Position numbers and translations under genes: made by a program. The notes beneath the pieces were generated by a model. It saw nothing but the letters and a program-made list of their open reading frames with translations. It was not told the DNA's origin and did not search any database. Shown here piece after piece: positions 45,321-53,295 of a stretch of 57,937 bases of DNA. Position 1 is the first letter of the stretch; each line of letters begins with the position of its first letter. This DNA comes from a cf. Phormidesmis sp. LEGE 11477 (GTDB taxonomy: Bacteria > Cyanobacteriota > Cyanobacteriia > Phormidesmidales > Phormidesmidaceae): the NCBI RefSeq assembly GCF_015207105.1, contig NZ_JADEXO010000026.1, positions 1-57,937 of the forward strand, given 5' to 3'.

Positions 45321-45767
45321 GTGCAGGTTCAGTTTCGCGAGTGTGATTTTTTCAATCTATGGATCTGGCTAGAGTTTGAGACGGTGCCGTCTATTCCTGA
45401 GCAGCAGTACGTTGAAGAGATTTTTGCTTCCTGGTATTTTATGGGGAAGCTGGGTGGGTTCAATGCTGAGAATCTTCAGGTGCAAGAGACCGGCGTAGAT
45501 ATTAGCTACTTTGACTACGACGAAGATGCCGCCGAGGAATCGCTGCTTTCGCTAATGCACAATATGGCTGAGGTCGAATTCAAAGGGCTGTGGGGTCGCT
45601 GCTGGTTTGATTTAGGCACGACAGATGCGATCGCGCTAGATATATTGATCAACACCGTGCGTCAGTTCAGTAAAGACTACGTCGAAATTCGCCGGATTAT
45701 CATCGGCGGTGAAAACGAAGATTGGCCTACTCCACAAGAGAACCCTGAAGCGGCTTTCCCAGACTAG
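45321..45767 (+). CDS. DUF3531 conserved protein
   Basis: 148 residues from a GTG at 45321 with GGAG seven bases upstream; this start gives the family-typical MQVQFRE opening. Further conserved blocks are FNLWIWLEFETVPS, QYVEEIFASWYFMGKLGGFN, and FKGLWGRCWFDLGTTDAIALD. DUF3531 is found in cyanobacteria and plastid-bearing eukaryotes and has no assigned activity. An acidic C-terminus follows (GGENEDWPTPQENPEAAF). Divergent from the CbiO-like ATPase. Confidence 0.83.
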   Translation: MQVQFRECDFFNLWIWLEFETVPSIPEQQYVEEIFASWYFMGKLGGFNAENLQVQETGVDISYFDYDEDAAEESLLSLMHNMAEVEFKGLWGRCWFDLGTTDAIALDILINTVRQFSKDYVEIRRIIIGGENEDWPTPQENPEAAFPD

Positions 45768-45880
45768 CTAGCCAGCTTCCAAAAATAGCCAACGTAAAAA
45801 GCCAACGTAGATAAGAGCGCACGGGGTAGAGCACACAGCCGAATGTCTAAAACTTAAACGCTTGCAGATTGAACGCTAAA

Positions 45881-45944
45881 AGACTCAACGAACAAGAGAC
45901 TCAACGAACAAGAGACTCAACGAACAAGAGACTCAACGAACAAA
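45881..45944. repeat. 16-bp tandem array before the Nudix gene
   Basis: Four copies of AGACTCAACGAACAAG (last copy with one change), 22 bp upstream of the Nudix start codon. As it sits in the 5' leader, copy number may affect expression. Confidence 0.93.
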
Positions 45945-45966
45945 AGACTAAACGTCAAAGACAGCT

Positions 45967-46401
45967 ATGCCCAAACGCATTCGCCCTATTGCCCTAGGGC
46001 TGATAGAACACCGAAACCACCTTTTCGTCAGCCAGGGACAAGACCCAAAAACAAAGAAAATATTTTATCGGTTCTTAGGTGGCGGTATTGACTTTGGTGA
46101 GACTAGCGAGGCCGCCCTGTCCCGCGAGTTTCAAGAGGAAATTCAGGCCGAGCTGACAGATATCGAGTATCTAAGCTGTCTAGACAACATCTTTACGCTC
46201 AATGGCAAGCCCAAACACGAGCTAGTTCAGCTATTTCGCGCTCGGTTTGTCGATGTGGCGTTCTATCAGCTAGATGAAAAGTTTGATCTAGTAGAAGGTG
46301 ATCGCACTACCCAAGCCTTTTGGATCAAAACCGCCGATGTCTTGAGCGGGCGACTCTGGCTGGTGCCTGAGATCTGTCTGAAATTTCTAACAAGTCAGTA
46401 G
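45967..46401 (+). CDS. Nudix hydrolase
   Basis: 144 residues. The Nudix box GGGIDFGETSEAALSREF-QEEI satisfies G-x5-E-x7-R-E-x2-E-E-x, so a metal-dependent pyrophosphohydrolase is expected. The rest (LFVSQGQDPKTKKIFYRFLG, ALGLIEHRNHLFV) is like small housekeeping or nucleotide-sanitising members. Substrate is not predictable. The leader holds the 16-bp array. The cyclase-like gene begins about 70 bp after the stop in the same direction. Confidence 0.87.
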   Translation: MPKRIRPIALGLIEHRNHLFVSQGQDPKTKKIFYRFLGGGIDFGETSEAALSREFQEEIQAELTDIEYLSCLDNIFTLNGKPKHELVQLFRARFVDVAFYQLDEKFDLVEGDRTTQAFWIKTADVLSGRLWLVPEICLKFLTSQ

Positions 46402-46473
46402 TGCGATCACCTCGGAAAAAACAAGCATTCTGACGTTTCGGCTGACTCCGTTTCGTAATGCAAAAGGTTGTGT

Positions 46474-48600
46474 GTGCGTAGTTTTAACCGTTTGAGTATT
46501 CAGTCGAAGCTAATGTCGATGCTGCTAGCTGTCAGCATCGGCTCAATTGTAGTGATCGCTTACGAAGGCTATCGCAGCGGCCAAAAAGCGCTGGCTGGCA
46601 GCTTTGAAAACCAGCTCACCAGCCTACGCGCCGCCAAGGCTAGGCAGATAGAAAACTACTTTCAAACGCTGCGTAGCGAAGTCCAAGTCTATGGCAACGC
46701 ACCTAGCACCGTTGAGGCGATGAAGGCTTTTACGGCGGCGTATGACTTGGTATTAGACGAGTCTGCCTCGATTGACGCGCGGCGAACAAATGGACTGCGC
46801 GACTTTTATCGAAACGAATTTGCGCCAGCGCTGGCAGAGAAAACAGGCCGCGAGGTCAACTCGGATATCTATCTGCCCGCTGCTCTAGCTGCTCGCTACT
46901 TGCAGTTTGAATACATTGTCGAAAATCCTAATCCCGTTGGTGATAGGGAAGCGTTTGAAGGGCCAGGCGATCGCACCGACTACAGTCAAGCTCACAAACG
47001 CTATCACCCTATTTTTAGAGAGGTGGTCGAAGAGTTTGGCTACTACGATCTGTTCTTGATCGACAATCAAGGAAATGTTGTTTATTCCGTCGAAAAAGAG
47101 ATTGATTTTGCTACGAGTCTTCTTTTTGGCACTGCTAGCTCTAACCTTGCAGAAGTCTATAGAGATGCTCAAAGGCAGAATAGCGGCTATGTTGCTATGG
47201 TCGATTTTGAGTTCTACCTGCCTTCCTACAGTGCGCCTGCTGCGTTCATGGCGACGCCTATTTACGACGGGGTAGAGCTGGTTGGCGTCATGGCCATACA
47301 GCTTTCAGTCGACGAAATTAACCGGGTGATGACCGGCAACCAGCGCTGGGCCGCTGATGGTTTGGGCGAAACGGGAGAGACTTTTATAGTCGGTGAGGAC
47401 GCTACGATGCGCTCAGATTCTAGGGCGCGGCTGGAAGATCCTGATGCGTATTTTGATGCGATCGCCTCTACCACAATAGATCTCGAACAAGGTGATCGCA
47501 TCAGACAGTTAGAAACCTCGATCCTCACTCAGCCAGTCAATAACCCAACGATCGACCGCGCCCAGAATGGACAATCTGGCGTCGATACAGTGACTAACTA
47601 TCTAGGTCAACCTGTCCTTAGCGCTTACACACAGCTAGATATTCGAGGCGTCAACTGGATCATCATCTCCGAGATCAATCAAGCCGAAATTTTCGCGCCT
47701 GTTGCCGTATTTGCCAGGCGCGTTTTGATCTCGGCTGCCGGGCTAGTATTCTTGATCACGCTGGCTTCCCTATGGCTAGCAAGGGCCTTTTTAAAGCCTG
47801 TCAATCAGCTTAGTGAAGGTTTTCGTCGCCTAGCGGCAGGGCATCAAGAAGCATTTGTTGAAGTGCTAGCGGACGACGAGTTAGGCGAACTGGCTAAAGC
47901 ATTCAATCACATGGTTAAAAAGAACTATAAGGCCAACGCCTTAGTCGCTCAAAAGACGCAGGAAACTGAAGCGCTGCTTTTGAACATGTTTCCTGCTTCA
48001 GTGGCCAAGCGCATAAGAAAAGGTGAGAACCTGGTTGCCGATGAAGCAGAGAGCGTCACGGTTATCTTTATGAACGTGCTGAATTTTCAGCGGATGACAG
48101 AAGCGCTCAAGCCCAAACAAGCGATCGAGATATTGAACGAATTAGTCAAAGCACTAGACGAAGCGACCGAGAGTCACGGCGTCGAAAAGATCAAGACGAC
48201 CGGCAGTGAGTACCTAGCAGTGAGCGGTTTGTCGGTAGCGCGGCTAGATCACGCCAAACGGGTAATTGACTTTGCCGCTGAGTCGTTCCAGATCGTCGCC
48301 CAAATCAATCGTGAATGGAAAGTCGATCTAAAGATGCGAATAGGCGTTCATACCGGAGAGGTCATAGCTGGCACGGTGGGCACACAGCGGCTGATCTATG
48401 ACATATGGGGCGATACAGTGATAACCGCGCATCATGTTCAGTCAGCCGCCGAGCCGAGCAGCATTTATGTCACCGAGGCAGTCGTCAGGCGTCTGAGCAA
48501 TCTATACGAGTTTGCGCCTGTAGGTGATATTGAGCCGCGAAAGGGGAAAAGCCTGTCTGTCTTTCGAGTCAATATCCTAGAAGGGTTGTTCACAAGCTAG
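46474..48600 (+). CDS. Membrane sensor with HAMP and degenerate class III cyclase domain
   Basis: 708 residues from a GTG at 46474 with AAAAGG six bases upstream; a TTG at 46468 is possible. Membrane helix 1 at about 12-30, a large dCache-like periplasmic sensor (30-405), helix 2 (about 410-432), a HAMP domain (PVNQLSEGFRRLAAGHQEAF) and a class III cyclase domain (520-705). The cyclase domain keeps the fold (RIGVHTGEVIAGTVGTQRL, YDIWGDTV) but has lost both metal aspartates: N534 in VTVIFMNVLNF and S578 in KIKTTGSEYLAV. The transition-state Asn and Arg are I650 and H654. It is therefore probably not an active cyclase. The MscS-type channel gene follows after 41 bp. Confidence 0.88.
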   Translation: MRSFNRLSIQSKLMSMLLAVSIGSIVVIAYEGYRSGQKALAGSFENQLTSLRAAKARQIENYFQTLRSEVQVYGNAPSTVEAMKAFTAAYDLVLDESASIDARRTNGLRDFYRNEFAPALAEKTGREVNSDIYLPAALAARYLQFEYIVENPNPVGDREAFEGPGDRTDYSQAHKRYHPIFREVVEEFGYYDLFLIDNQGNVVYSVEKEIDFATSLLFGTASSNLAEVYRDAQRQNSGYVAMVDFEFYLPSYSAPAAFMATPIYDGVELVGVMAIQLSVDEINRVMTGNQRWAADGLGETGETFIVGEDATMRSDSRARLEDPDAYFDAIASTTIDLEQGDRIRQLETSILTQPVNNPTIDRAQNGQSGVDTVTNYLGQPVLSAYTQLDIRGVNWIIISEINQAEIFAPVAVFARRVLISAAGLVFLITLASLWLARAFLKPVNQLSEGFRRLAAGHQEAFVEVLADDELGELAKAFNHMVKKNYKANALVAQKTQETEALLLNMFPASVAKRIRKGENLVADEAESVTVIFMNVLNFQRMTEALKPKQAIEILNELVKALDEATESHGVEKIKTTGSEYLAVSGLSVARLDHAKRVIDFAAESFQIVAQINREWKVDLKMRIGVHTGEVIAGTVGTQRLIYDIWGDTVITAHHVQSAAEPSSIYVTEAVVRRLSNLYEFAPVGDIEPRKGKSLSVFRVNILEGLFTS

Positions 48601-48641
48601 AAAATCTGTTACCTCAAGAACACCGGAGAGCGCTAAAGGCT

Positions 48642-50120
48642 ATGAATGTATCGCTTGCAGAGGATTGGCTGCGGTGGGGTCTGGTTCTGATGCTGGGCTT
48701 TCCCATACTCATGCTGCTAGTCGGTGAGCTGATATTGCAGTTGGATAAACGCCATCATCCCATGGTGAAGGTGATGCGAGAGCTGCGGACTTTTGTATTT
48801 CCGCTGGCGGCGCTGTTCTTCTTATTGACGCGAGTTTTAGAGCTTAGCGGCGATTGGGTAGTCATCAAGATTGTTGAAACGCTAGCGTGGGTGGCTTTGA
48901 TTGCGGTGGCACTGTCATTTGCTAATGTGCTGCTCTTTACCGGGGCGAAGCCGCACTCTTGGCAGGCGGAAATACCTAAGCTATTTCGCGACTTAGTCCG
49001 GGTGTTTTTGATCGCCATTGGCGCGGCTCTAGTGCTACGCGAAGTGTTTGATCAAGATTTGGGTGGCCTGGTCGCTGCCTTGGGTTTGGGCGGTGTGGTG
49101 ATTGGTTTTGCGCTGCAAGATACCTTGGGTAATCTAATTTCTGGCATGGCGCTGCTGTTTGAGCGGCCTTTTCAGGTGGGGGACTGGCTAGAAATAGACG
49201 GCAATAGAGGCAAGGTCGTCGAAGTCAACTGGCGCTCTGTACATATCGTCAATAGAGAGCTAGAGATGCTAGTGGTGCCCAACTCTATCCTTTCTCAGGC
49301 GGTGATTCGTAACTATAAAGGGCCCCAGACTCGTCATATCGAGCCGGTTGATATTGGCTTTTCGTACGACGATCCGCCCAATAAGGTAAAGCGAGTAATG
49401 ATAGAAACGGCATTGGGCACAGACGGCGTACTAGACACCCCAGCGCCGATTGTGCATACGCTTTCCTATGATGATTTCTCGATTACCTATCGGGTTCGGC
49501 TGTTTCTAGCAGACTATGCGCTGGTGCCAACCATTAGAGACGAGTTTGTCACCCGGATTTGGTATGCGGCTAAGCGAAACGGCTTATCGATTCCGTTTCC
49601 GATTCGCGATGTATACCATCACCACGCGCCGAAGGTGACTGATGGCGAGATGCTGCGACGGTTGGCTAGCTACATGAAGTCTTTGCCGAGTTTGGCCATG
49701 GTAGAAGATGCTGTCTTAGAAGATATGGCGGCCCAGGCGAGCTTCTGTCATTTTGGCGCAGGAGAATCGCCGATTGTGCAAGATCAGCAGGGGGTGAAGC
49801 TGCATTTTGTGCTGGCCGGCAGTGCGATCGCCTTCTTCCAAGACGCCAAAGGCAAAAAACACACCATCGCTGCACTAACCCGAGGTGACTTCTTTGGCTA
49901 TTCGGCTGTCCTAGCTAACGAGCCGACGCCGATGACCGTCACAGCTAGCGAGGACTTAGAAGTTTTAATCTTAGAAGTCGAGGCCGTCCAAAAAATGCTG
50001 AGTCAAACGCCATTGTTTGCTCAGCAGCTTGGCGCAGTTATCGATGCTCGCCAGAGCAAACTCCAAGCAGCTCAGCCAACCGTTCACCGGAACGGTACGT
50101 TATTATCTTCCATCGGTTGA
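48642..50120 (+). CDS. MscS-type channel with C-terminal cyclic-nucleotide-like domain
   Basis: 492 residues. Three to four membrane helices in the first 165 residues, the pore helix GLVAALGLGGVVIGFALQDT followed by LGNLISGMALLFERPFQVGDW, and the MscS beta domain (GKVVEVNWRSVHIVNRELEM, VVPNSILSQAVIRNY). A C-terminal domain at about 355-475 has the cNMP-binding fold (VLAGSAIAFFQDAKGKKHTI, RGDFFGYSAVLANEP). The architecture is that of bacterial cyclic-nucleotide-gated channels. The phosphate-binding cassette is atypical: NEPTPMTVTA has T429 where Arg is standard. The upstream gene encodes a cyclase-like protein that has also lost its key residues, and the two are probably one transcript. Confidence 0.88.
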   Translation: MNVSLAEDWLRWGLVLMLGFPILMLLVGELILQLDKRHHPMVKVMRELRTFVFPLAALFFLLTRVLELSGDWVVIKIVETLAWVALIAVALSFANVLLFTGAKPHSWQAEIPKLFRDLVRVFLIAIGAALVLREVFDQDLGGLVAALGLGGVVIGFALQDTLGNLISGMALLFERPFQVGDWLEIDGNRGKVVEVNWRSVHIVNRELEMLVVPNSILSQAVIRNYKGPQTRHIEPVDIGFSYDDPPNKVKRVMIETALGTDGVLDTPAPIVHTLSYDDFSITYRVRLFLADYALVPTIRDEFVTRIWYAAKRNGLSIPFPIRDVYHHHAPKVTDGEMLRRLASYMKSLPSLAMVEDAVLEDMAAQASFCHFGAGESPIVQDQQGVKLHFVLAGSAIAFFQDAKGKKHTIAALTRGDFFGYSAVLANEPTPMTVTASEDLEVLILEVEAVQKMLSQTPLFAQQLGAVIDARQSKLQAAQPTVHRNGTLLSSIG

Positions 50121-50231
50121 CTAGCAATGCCTAACCGCTTTTACTATCTTCTTAAGATAATGAGGGTAGGCATTATTCAAAAAAGTTGTGACGAAAGATA
50201 ATCTCGATGAGCTGATAGCCAATGGGGCAGC

Positions 50232-51701
50232 ATGATTTTCAACATCCACGATCAGCGCCTAATCAACCTGGTTCGAGAACTGTGTAAGCGACCCAAAGAA
50301 ACTGAGTGGATAGAGTTCAAAGTCAATAACGACAATCCGCAAGAAATCGGTGAATATATCTCGGCGCTGGCCAATGCAGCTGCCCTAGCAAACAGGCCGA
50401 GAGCCTACCTGATATGGAGAATTCAAGATGAAAACCATCGGGTCGTAGGTACTCGATTCGTTCCTAGTACTACCAAGAAAGGCAACGAAGAGCTAGAAAG
50501 CTGGCTGCTGAGGCTGCTGGAGCCAAAAATCAACTTTCAGTTTTTTGAAGTCACTGTAGATGATCAGCCCGTAGTCTTACTAGAAATCGCCGCTGCTAAT
50601 CGCCATCCTGTGCGCTTCTCAGGGCAAGCCTATATCCGCGTCGGTACAGCCAAGAAGAACCTGAAAGCTTTTCAAGAGAAGGAAAGAGCCCTTTGGCGAT
50701 CGCTCGACCAAACGCCTTTTGAAAACGATATTGCGATCGCCAGAGCAGGCGAAGAGCAGGTGGTTCAACTGATCGACTATCCTGCCTATTTCGATCTGAT
50801 GCAGCAACCGCTGCCCGAGACTCGTTCGGGCGTCTTGGAAGCGCTAGAAGCCGATGACATTATCCGCCACGACGACTCTGGCAGATGGAATATCACCAAT
50901 GTAGGCGCTATCTTGTTTGCCAAGAAGCTCTCAAAATTCCCATCCTTACGTCGTAAAGCCGTCAGAGTCATCCAGTATAAGGGCAACAGCCGAATCGAAA
51001 CCATCCGAGAGCAAGAAGACGCTAGAGGCTACGCCAGCGGATTTGAAGGTTTGATTCTATATATCAGTGGCTTGCTACCTTCGAGCGAAGTGATAGAGCA
51101 AGTCTTCCGTAGAACGGTACCGATGTATCCAGATATTGCTATCCGTGAACTGGTGGCTAATACGCTTATTCACCAAGACTTTAGTATTACTGGCTCGGGG
51201 CCGATGGTAGAAATTTTCGAAGACCGCATGGAAATTACTAATCCAGGTCAGCCTCTGATCGATACCAACCGCTTTCTTGATAGTCCACCGAAGTCTCGAA
51301 ACGAGTCACTAGCATCCTTGATGCGACGGATGAGAATTTGTGAGGAGCGCGGTACTGGCATTGATAAAGTCGTTTTCCAAACAGAGTACTATCAGCTACC
51401 ACCCCCTATCTTTGAAGTTGTCGAAGAGAGCACTCGATCTGTCTTACTTGCACCGCGTCCACTGATAAAGATGGATAAGGAAGATCGGATTAGAGCCTGC
51501 TATCTTCATAGCTGCTTGCGCTATGCTAGCCGCGAATTCATGACCAACGCCACTATCCGTAAACGATTTGGCATCGAAGAGAAAAATAGAGCAGCGTCCT
51601 CGCGCTTGATAAAAGAAGCGATAGAGGCAGATGCTATCAAGCCTTACGATGCCTCAGCCGCGCCCAAACTAATGAAGTATGTGCCGTTTTGGGTTCAGTA
51701 A
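50232..51701 (+). CDS. AlbA_2 (Schlafen-like) and HATPase_c_4 regulator-like protein
   Basis: 489 residues. An AlbA_2 domain at about 20-135 (ETEWIEFKVNNDNPQEIGEY, ISALANAAALAN, HPVRFSGQAYIRVGTAKKNL) is followed by a middle domain and an ATPase-like module at 300-400 (DIAIRELVANTLIHQDFSI, GPMVEIFEDRMEITNPGQPL, EERGTGIDKV). The last part is a winged-helix-like region. Such proteins are often misnamed as RecG-type helicases but lack helicase motifs; they are regarded as DNA-binding regulators and turn up in defence and mobile gene neighbourhoods. No partner is adjacent here except the channel gene upstream, separated by 111 bp. Confidence 0.82.
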   Translation: MIFNIHDQRLINLVRELCKRPKETEWIEFKVNNDNPQEIGEYISALANAAALANRPRAYLIWRIQDENHRVVGTRFVPSTTKKGNEELESWLLRLLEPKINFQFFEVTVDDQPVVLLEIAAANRHPVRFSGQAYIRVGTAKKNLKAFQEKERALWRSLDQTPFENDIAIARAGEEQVVQLIDYPAYFDLMQQPLPETRSGVLEALEADDIIRHDDSGRWNITNVGAILFAKKLSKFPSLRRKAVRVIQYKGNSRIETIREQEDARGYASGFEGLILYISGLLPSSEVIEQVFRRTVPMYPDIAIRELVANTLIHQDFSITGSGPMVEIFEDRMEITNPGQPLIDTNRFLDSPPKSRNESLASLMRRMRICEERGTGIDKVVFQTEYYQLPPPIFEVVEESTRSVLLAPRPLIKMDKEDRIRACYLHSCLRYASREFMTNATIRKRFGIEEKNRAASSRLIKEAIEADAIKPYDASAAPKLMKYVPFWVQ

Positions 51702-51773
51702 GTTTTTACTTGATGGGTACTTGATAGAGACCGCTCACGCATCGGCGATCGCGTAGACGATTAGAGGGTTTTC

Positions 51774-52382
51774 CTAAGGACGGCTAGCTAAGAATGCAGG
51801 TAAGTCAGATGACGGCTGTTCTGGCGATCGCACTGAAGAAACAACAGCACCCAGGATTCCAACTAAAACAACGATGCCGATTACCACCAGCGCTACGCGA
51901 AACCCCTCTCCACCTTCAACGCTATCTAGAGAAGGATAAGCGTACAAATTCTCCCGATCAAAAATCTGGCCAAAAGGCGTTTGCTGCGGCTGCTCTTCTA
52001 TTACTTTTCCTGGAACTTCTCCCGGTACTATAGGGTCTTTAGGCTCTGTCGTGGTGCCTTCAACGGGCGCGTTAGAAAGCTCGATGAGCTGAATGTCGGC
52101 TTCGGTGAGTAGGCTAATCGCACTAGGCTCAACGACGCTTTGAACCACAACGAGCCTTTGCCAGTCGGGTGAAAAGCGGCTAACAAAATCGAGCTTAGAC
52201 TTCATCAGCAGGGCGCTTTTTCTATCCAGCTTGGCTGTGCAAAAGATGACTTCACACTCGGTCAGAATATCGACTGTGCTACCGTGATTGCCCACAGGGA
52301 CGTCAGTCGAGACGCCCTTACCAGCTTGCTTCAGGCGCTCTGCATACGCTGCTTTTAGTTCCGTATCGGTCTGGAAAGCCAT
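51774..52382 (-). CDS. Membrane-anchored protein of unknown function
   Basis: 202 residues from the ATG at 52382; a GTG at 52397 is an alternative. The N-terminal 100 residues look like a compact alpha/beta domain (FQTDTELKAAYAERLKQAGK, VDILTECEVIFCTAKLDRKS, WQRLVVVQSVVEPSAISLL), reminiscent of small nuclease-like folds, but I do not recognise catalytic residues with confidence. A proline-rich linker follows, then one membrane helix near the C-terminus (RVALVVIGIVVLVGILGAVV). It would be tail-anchored with the domain in the cytosol. Converges with the AlbA_2 gene. Confidence 0.6.
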   Translation of the reverse strand: MAFQTDTELKAAYAERLKQAGKGVSTDVPVGNHGSTVDILTECEVIFCTAKLDRKSALLMKSKLDFVSRFSPDWQRLVVVQSVVEPSAISLLTEADIQLIELSNAPVEGTTTEPKDPIVPGEVPGKVIEEQPQQTPFGQIFDRENLYAYPSLDSVEGGEGFRVALVVIGIVVLVGILGAVVSSVRSPEQPSSDLPAFLASRP

Positions 52383-52546
52383 TCTTGCCAAAATCACCGC
52401 TGAGTCGGTAGGTATCCCTCACGGCCTGCTGTCCTTAAGTACGCTCAACGGTACTACGCCAAGGGACGAGTTAGACGTGTCCTAAACTACGGAATTAAGA
52501 TTGCTTTCCACTTTACAGTCTCACGCCTCAGTTTCACTGACTGATC

Positions 52547-53122
52547 TCATGAGTCGGTTTCGCAAGCTGCAATGCTGACCCAGCTCGTAGATCCATCTTG
52601 CCAATGCTCTTTTTTCCAGATCGGTGCGTTGTGCTTAAGCGTATCGATCGCATATTGGCAGGCGGCAAACGCTTCGGCGCGGTGGGGGCTACCGATAGTA
52701 ACTAGGACGCTAATCTCACCAACTGTTAGCCTGCCAGTGCGATGGTGAATGACAACGCGGGTAATGTCGGGCCACTGCTGACGAATTTGAACCGCAATCT
52801 GTTTAAACACCTCGACGGCCATCGGTTCGTAGGCTTGGTATTCAAGTGCGATGACAGGCTGGCCATCGGTTTGATTACGAACCATGCCGCTAAAAAGCGC
52901 GATCGCACCGTTAGCACCATCGTCTGCTAGCGCGTAAGCCTGAGCTAGATCGAGTGGGGCGAATGCGATCGCAAAATGATCGTTAGGATTAGATTGAATC
53001 TGACGAGTAGACCCCGCAAAGGAATCCGCGCCCGTCAGATTTGAAGCTGGTGCAGTTTGCTGAGGTGTCGTTTGCTGGACAGTGCGAAGCTTCTGTGGAA
53101 TGCCCATTGGCTTAAGCGACAA
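52547..53122 (-). CDS. moaE: Molybdopterin synthase catalytic subunit MoaE
   Basis: 191 residues; the MoaE core (about 45-188) is typical and the first 45 residues are a Gln/Thr-rich extension, so an internal start is possible. GAIALFSGMVRNQTDGQPVI, ALEYQAYEPMAVEVFKQI, VVIHHRTGRLTVGEISVLV and DTLKHNAPIWKKEHWQDGS carry the catalytic lysines. MoaE takes sulfur from MoaD thiocarboxylate to make the dithiolene of molybdopterin. No moaD lies next to it in the window. Molybdopterin serves nitrate reductase here, which fits a nitrogen-regulated cyanobacterium. Confidence 0.93.
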   Translation of the reverse strand: MSLKPMGIPQKLRTVQQTTPQQTAPASNLTGADSFAGSTRQIQSNPNDHFAIAFAPLDLAQAYALADDGANGAIALFSGMVRNQTDGQPVIALEYQAYEPMAVEVFKQIAVQIRQQWPDITRVVIHHRTGRLTVGEISVLVTIGSPHRAEAFAACQYAIDTLKHNAPIWKKEHWQDGSTSWVSIAACETDS

Positions 53123-53295
53123 GAGAATGCTCTACCAGCGTATCAGGGAGTTTAGCTTTAGCAGTGAGTATAGCTACAAATAGACCGGCTGCCACTTTGC
53201 TCTGTTGTCGTGGGCTCAAATGCTTGAACAAGTTGAGAACAAAGTGGCGAACGCTGTAGAAGCAGGCCGCTGACGAAAGTGGCCTTGGACCTTGG

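Noticed and set aside
46474-48600. Active adenylate or guanylate cyclase
   Set aside because: Both metal-binding aspartates and the transition-state Asn/Arg are replaced, so catalytic activity should not be assumed from the domain match.
50232-51701. RecG-type DNA helicase
   Set aside because: No helicase motifs; the AlbA_2 and HATPase_c_4 signatures account for the usual misannotation.
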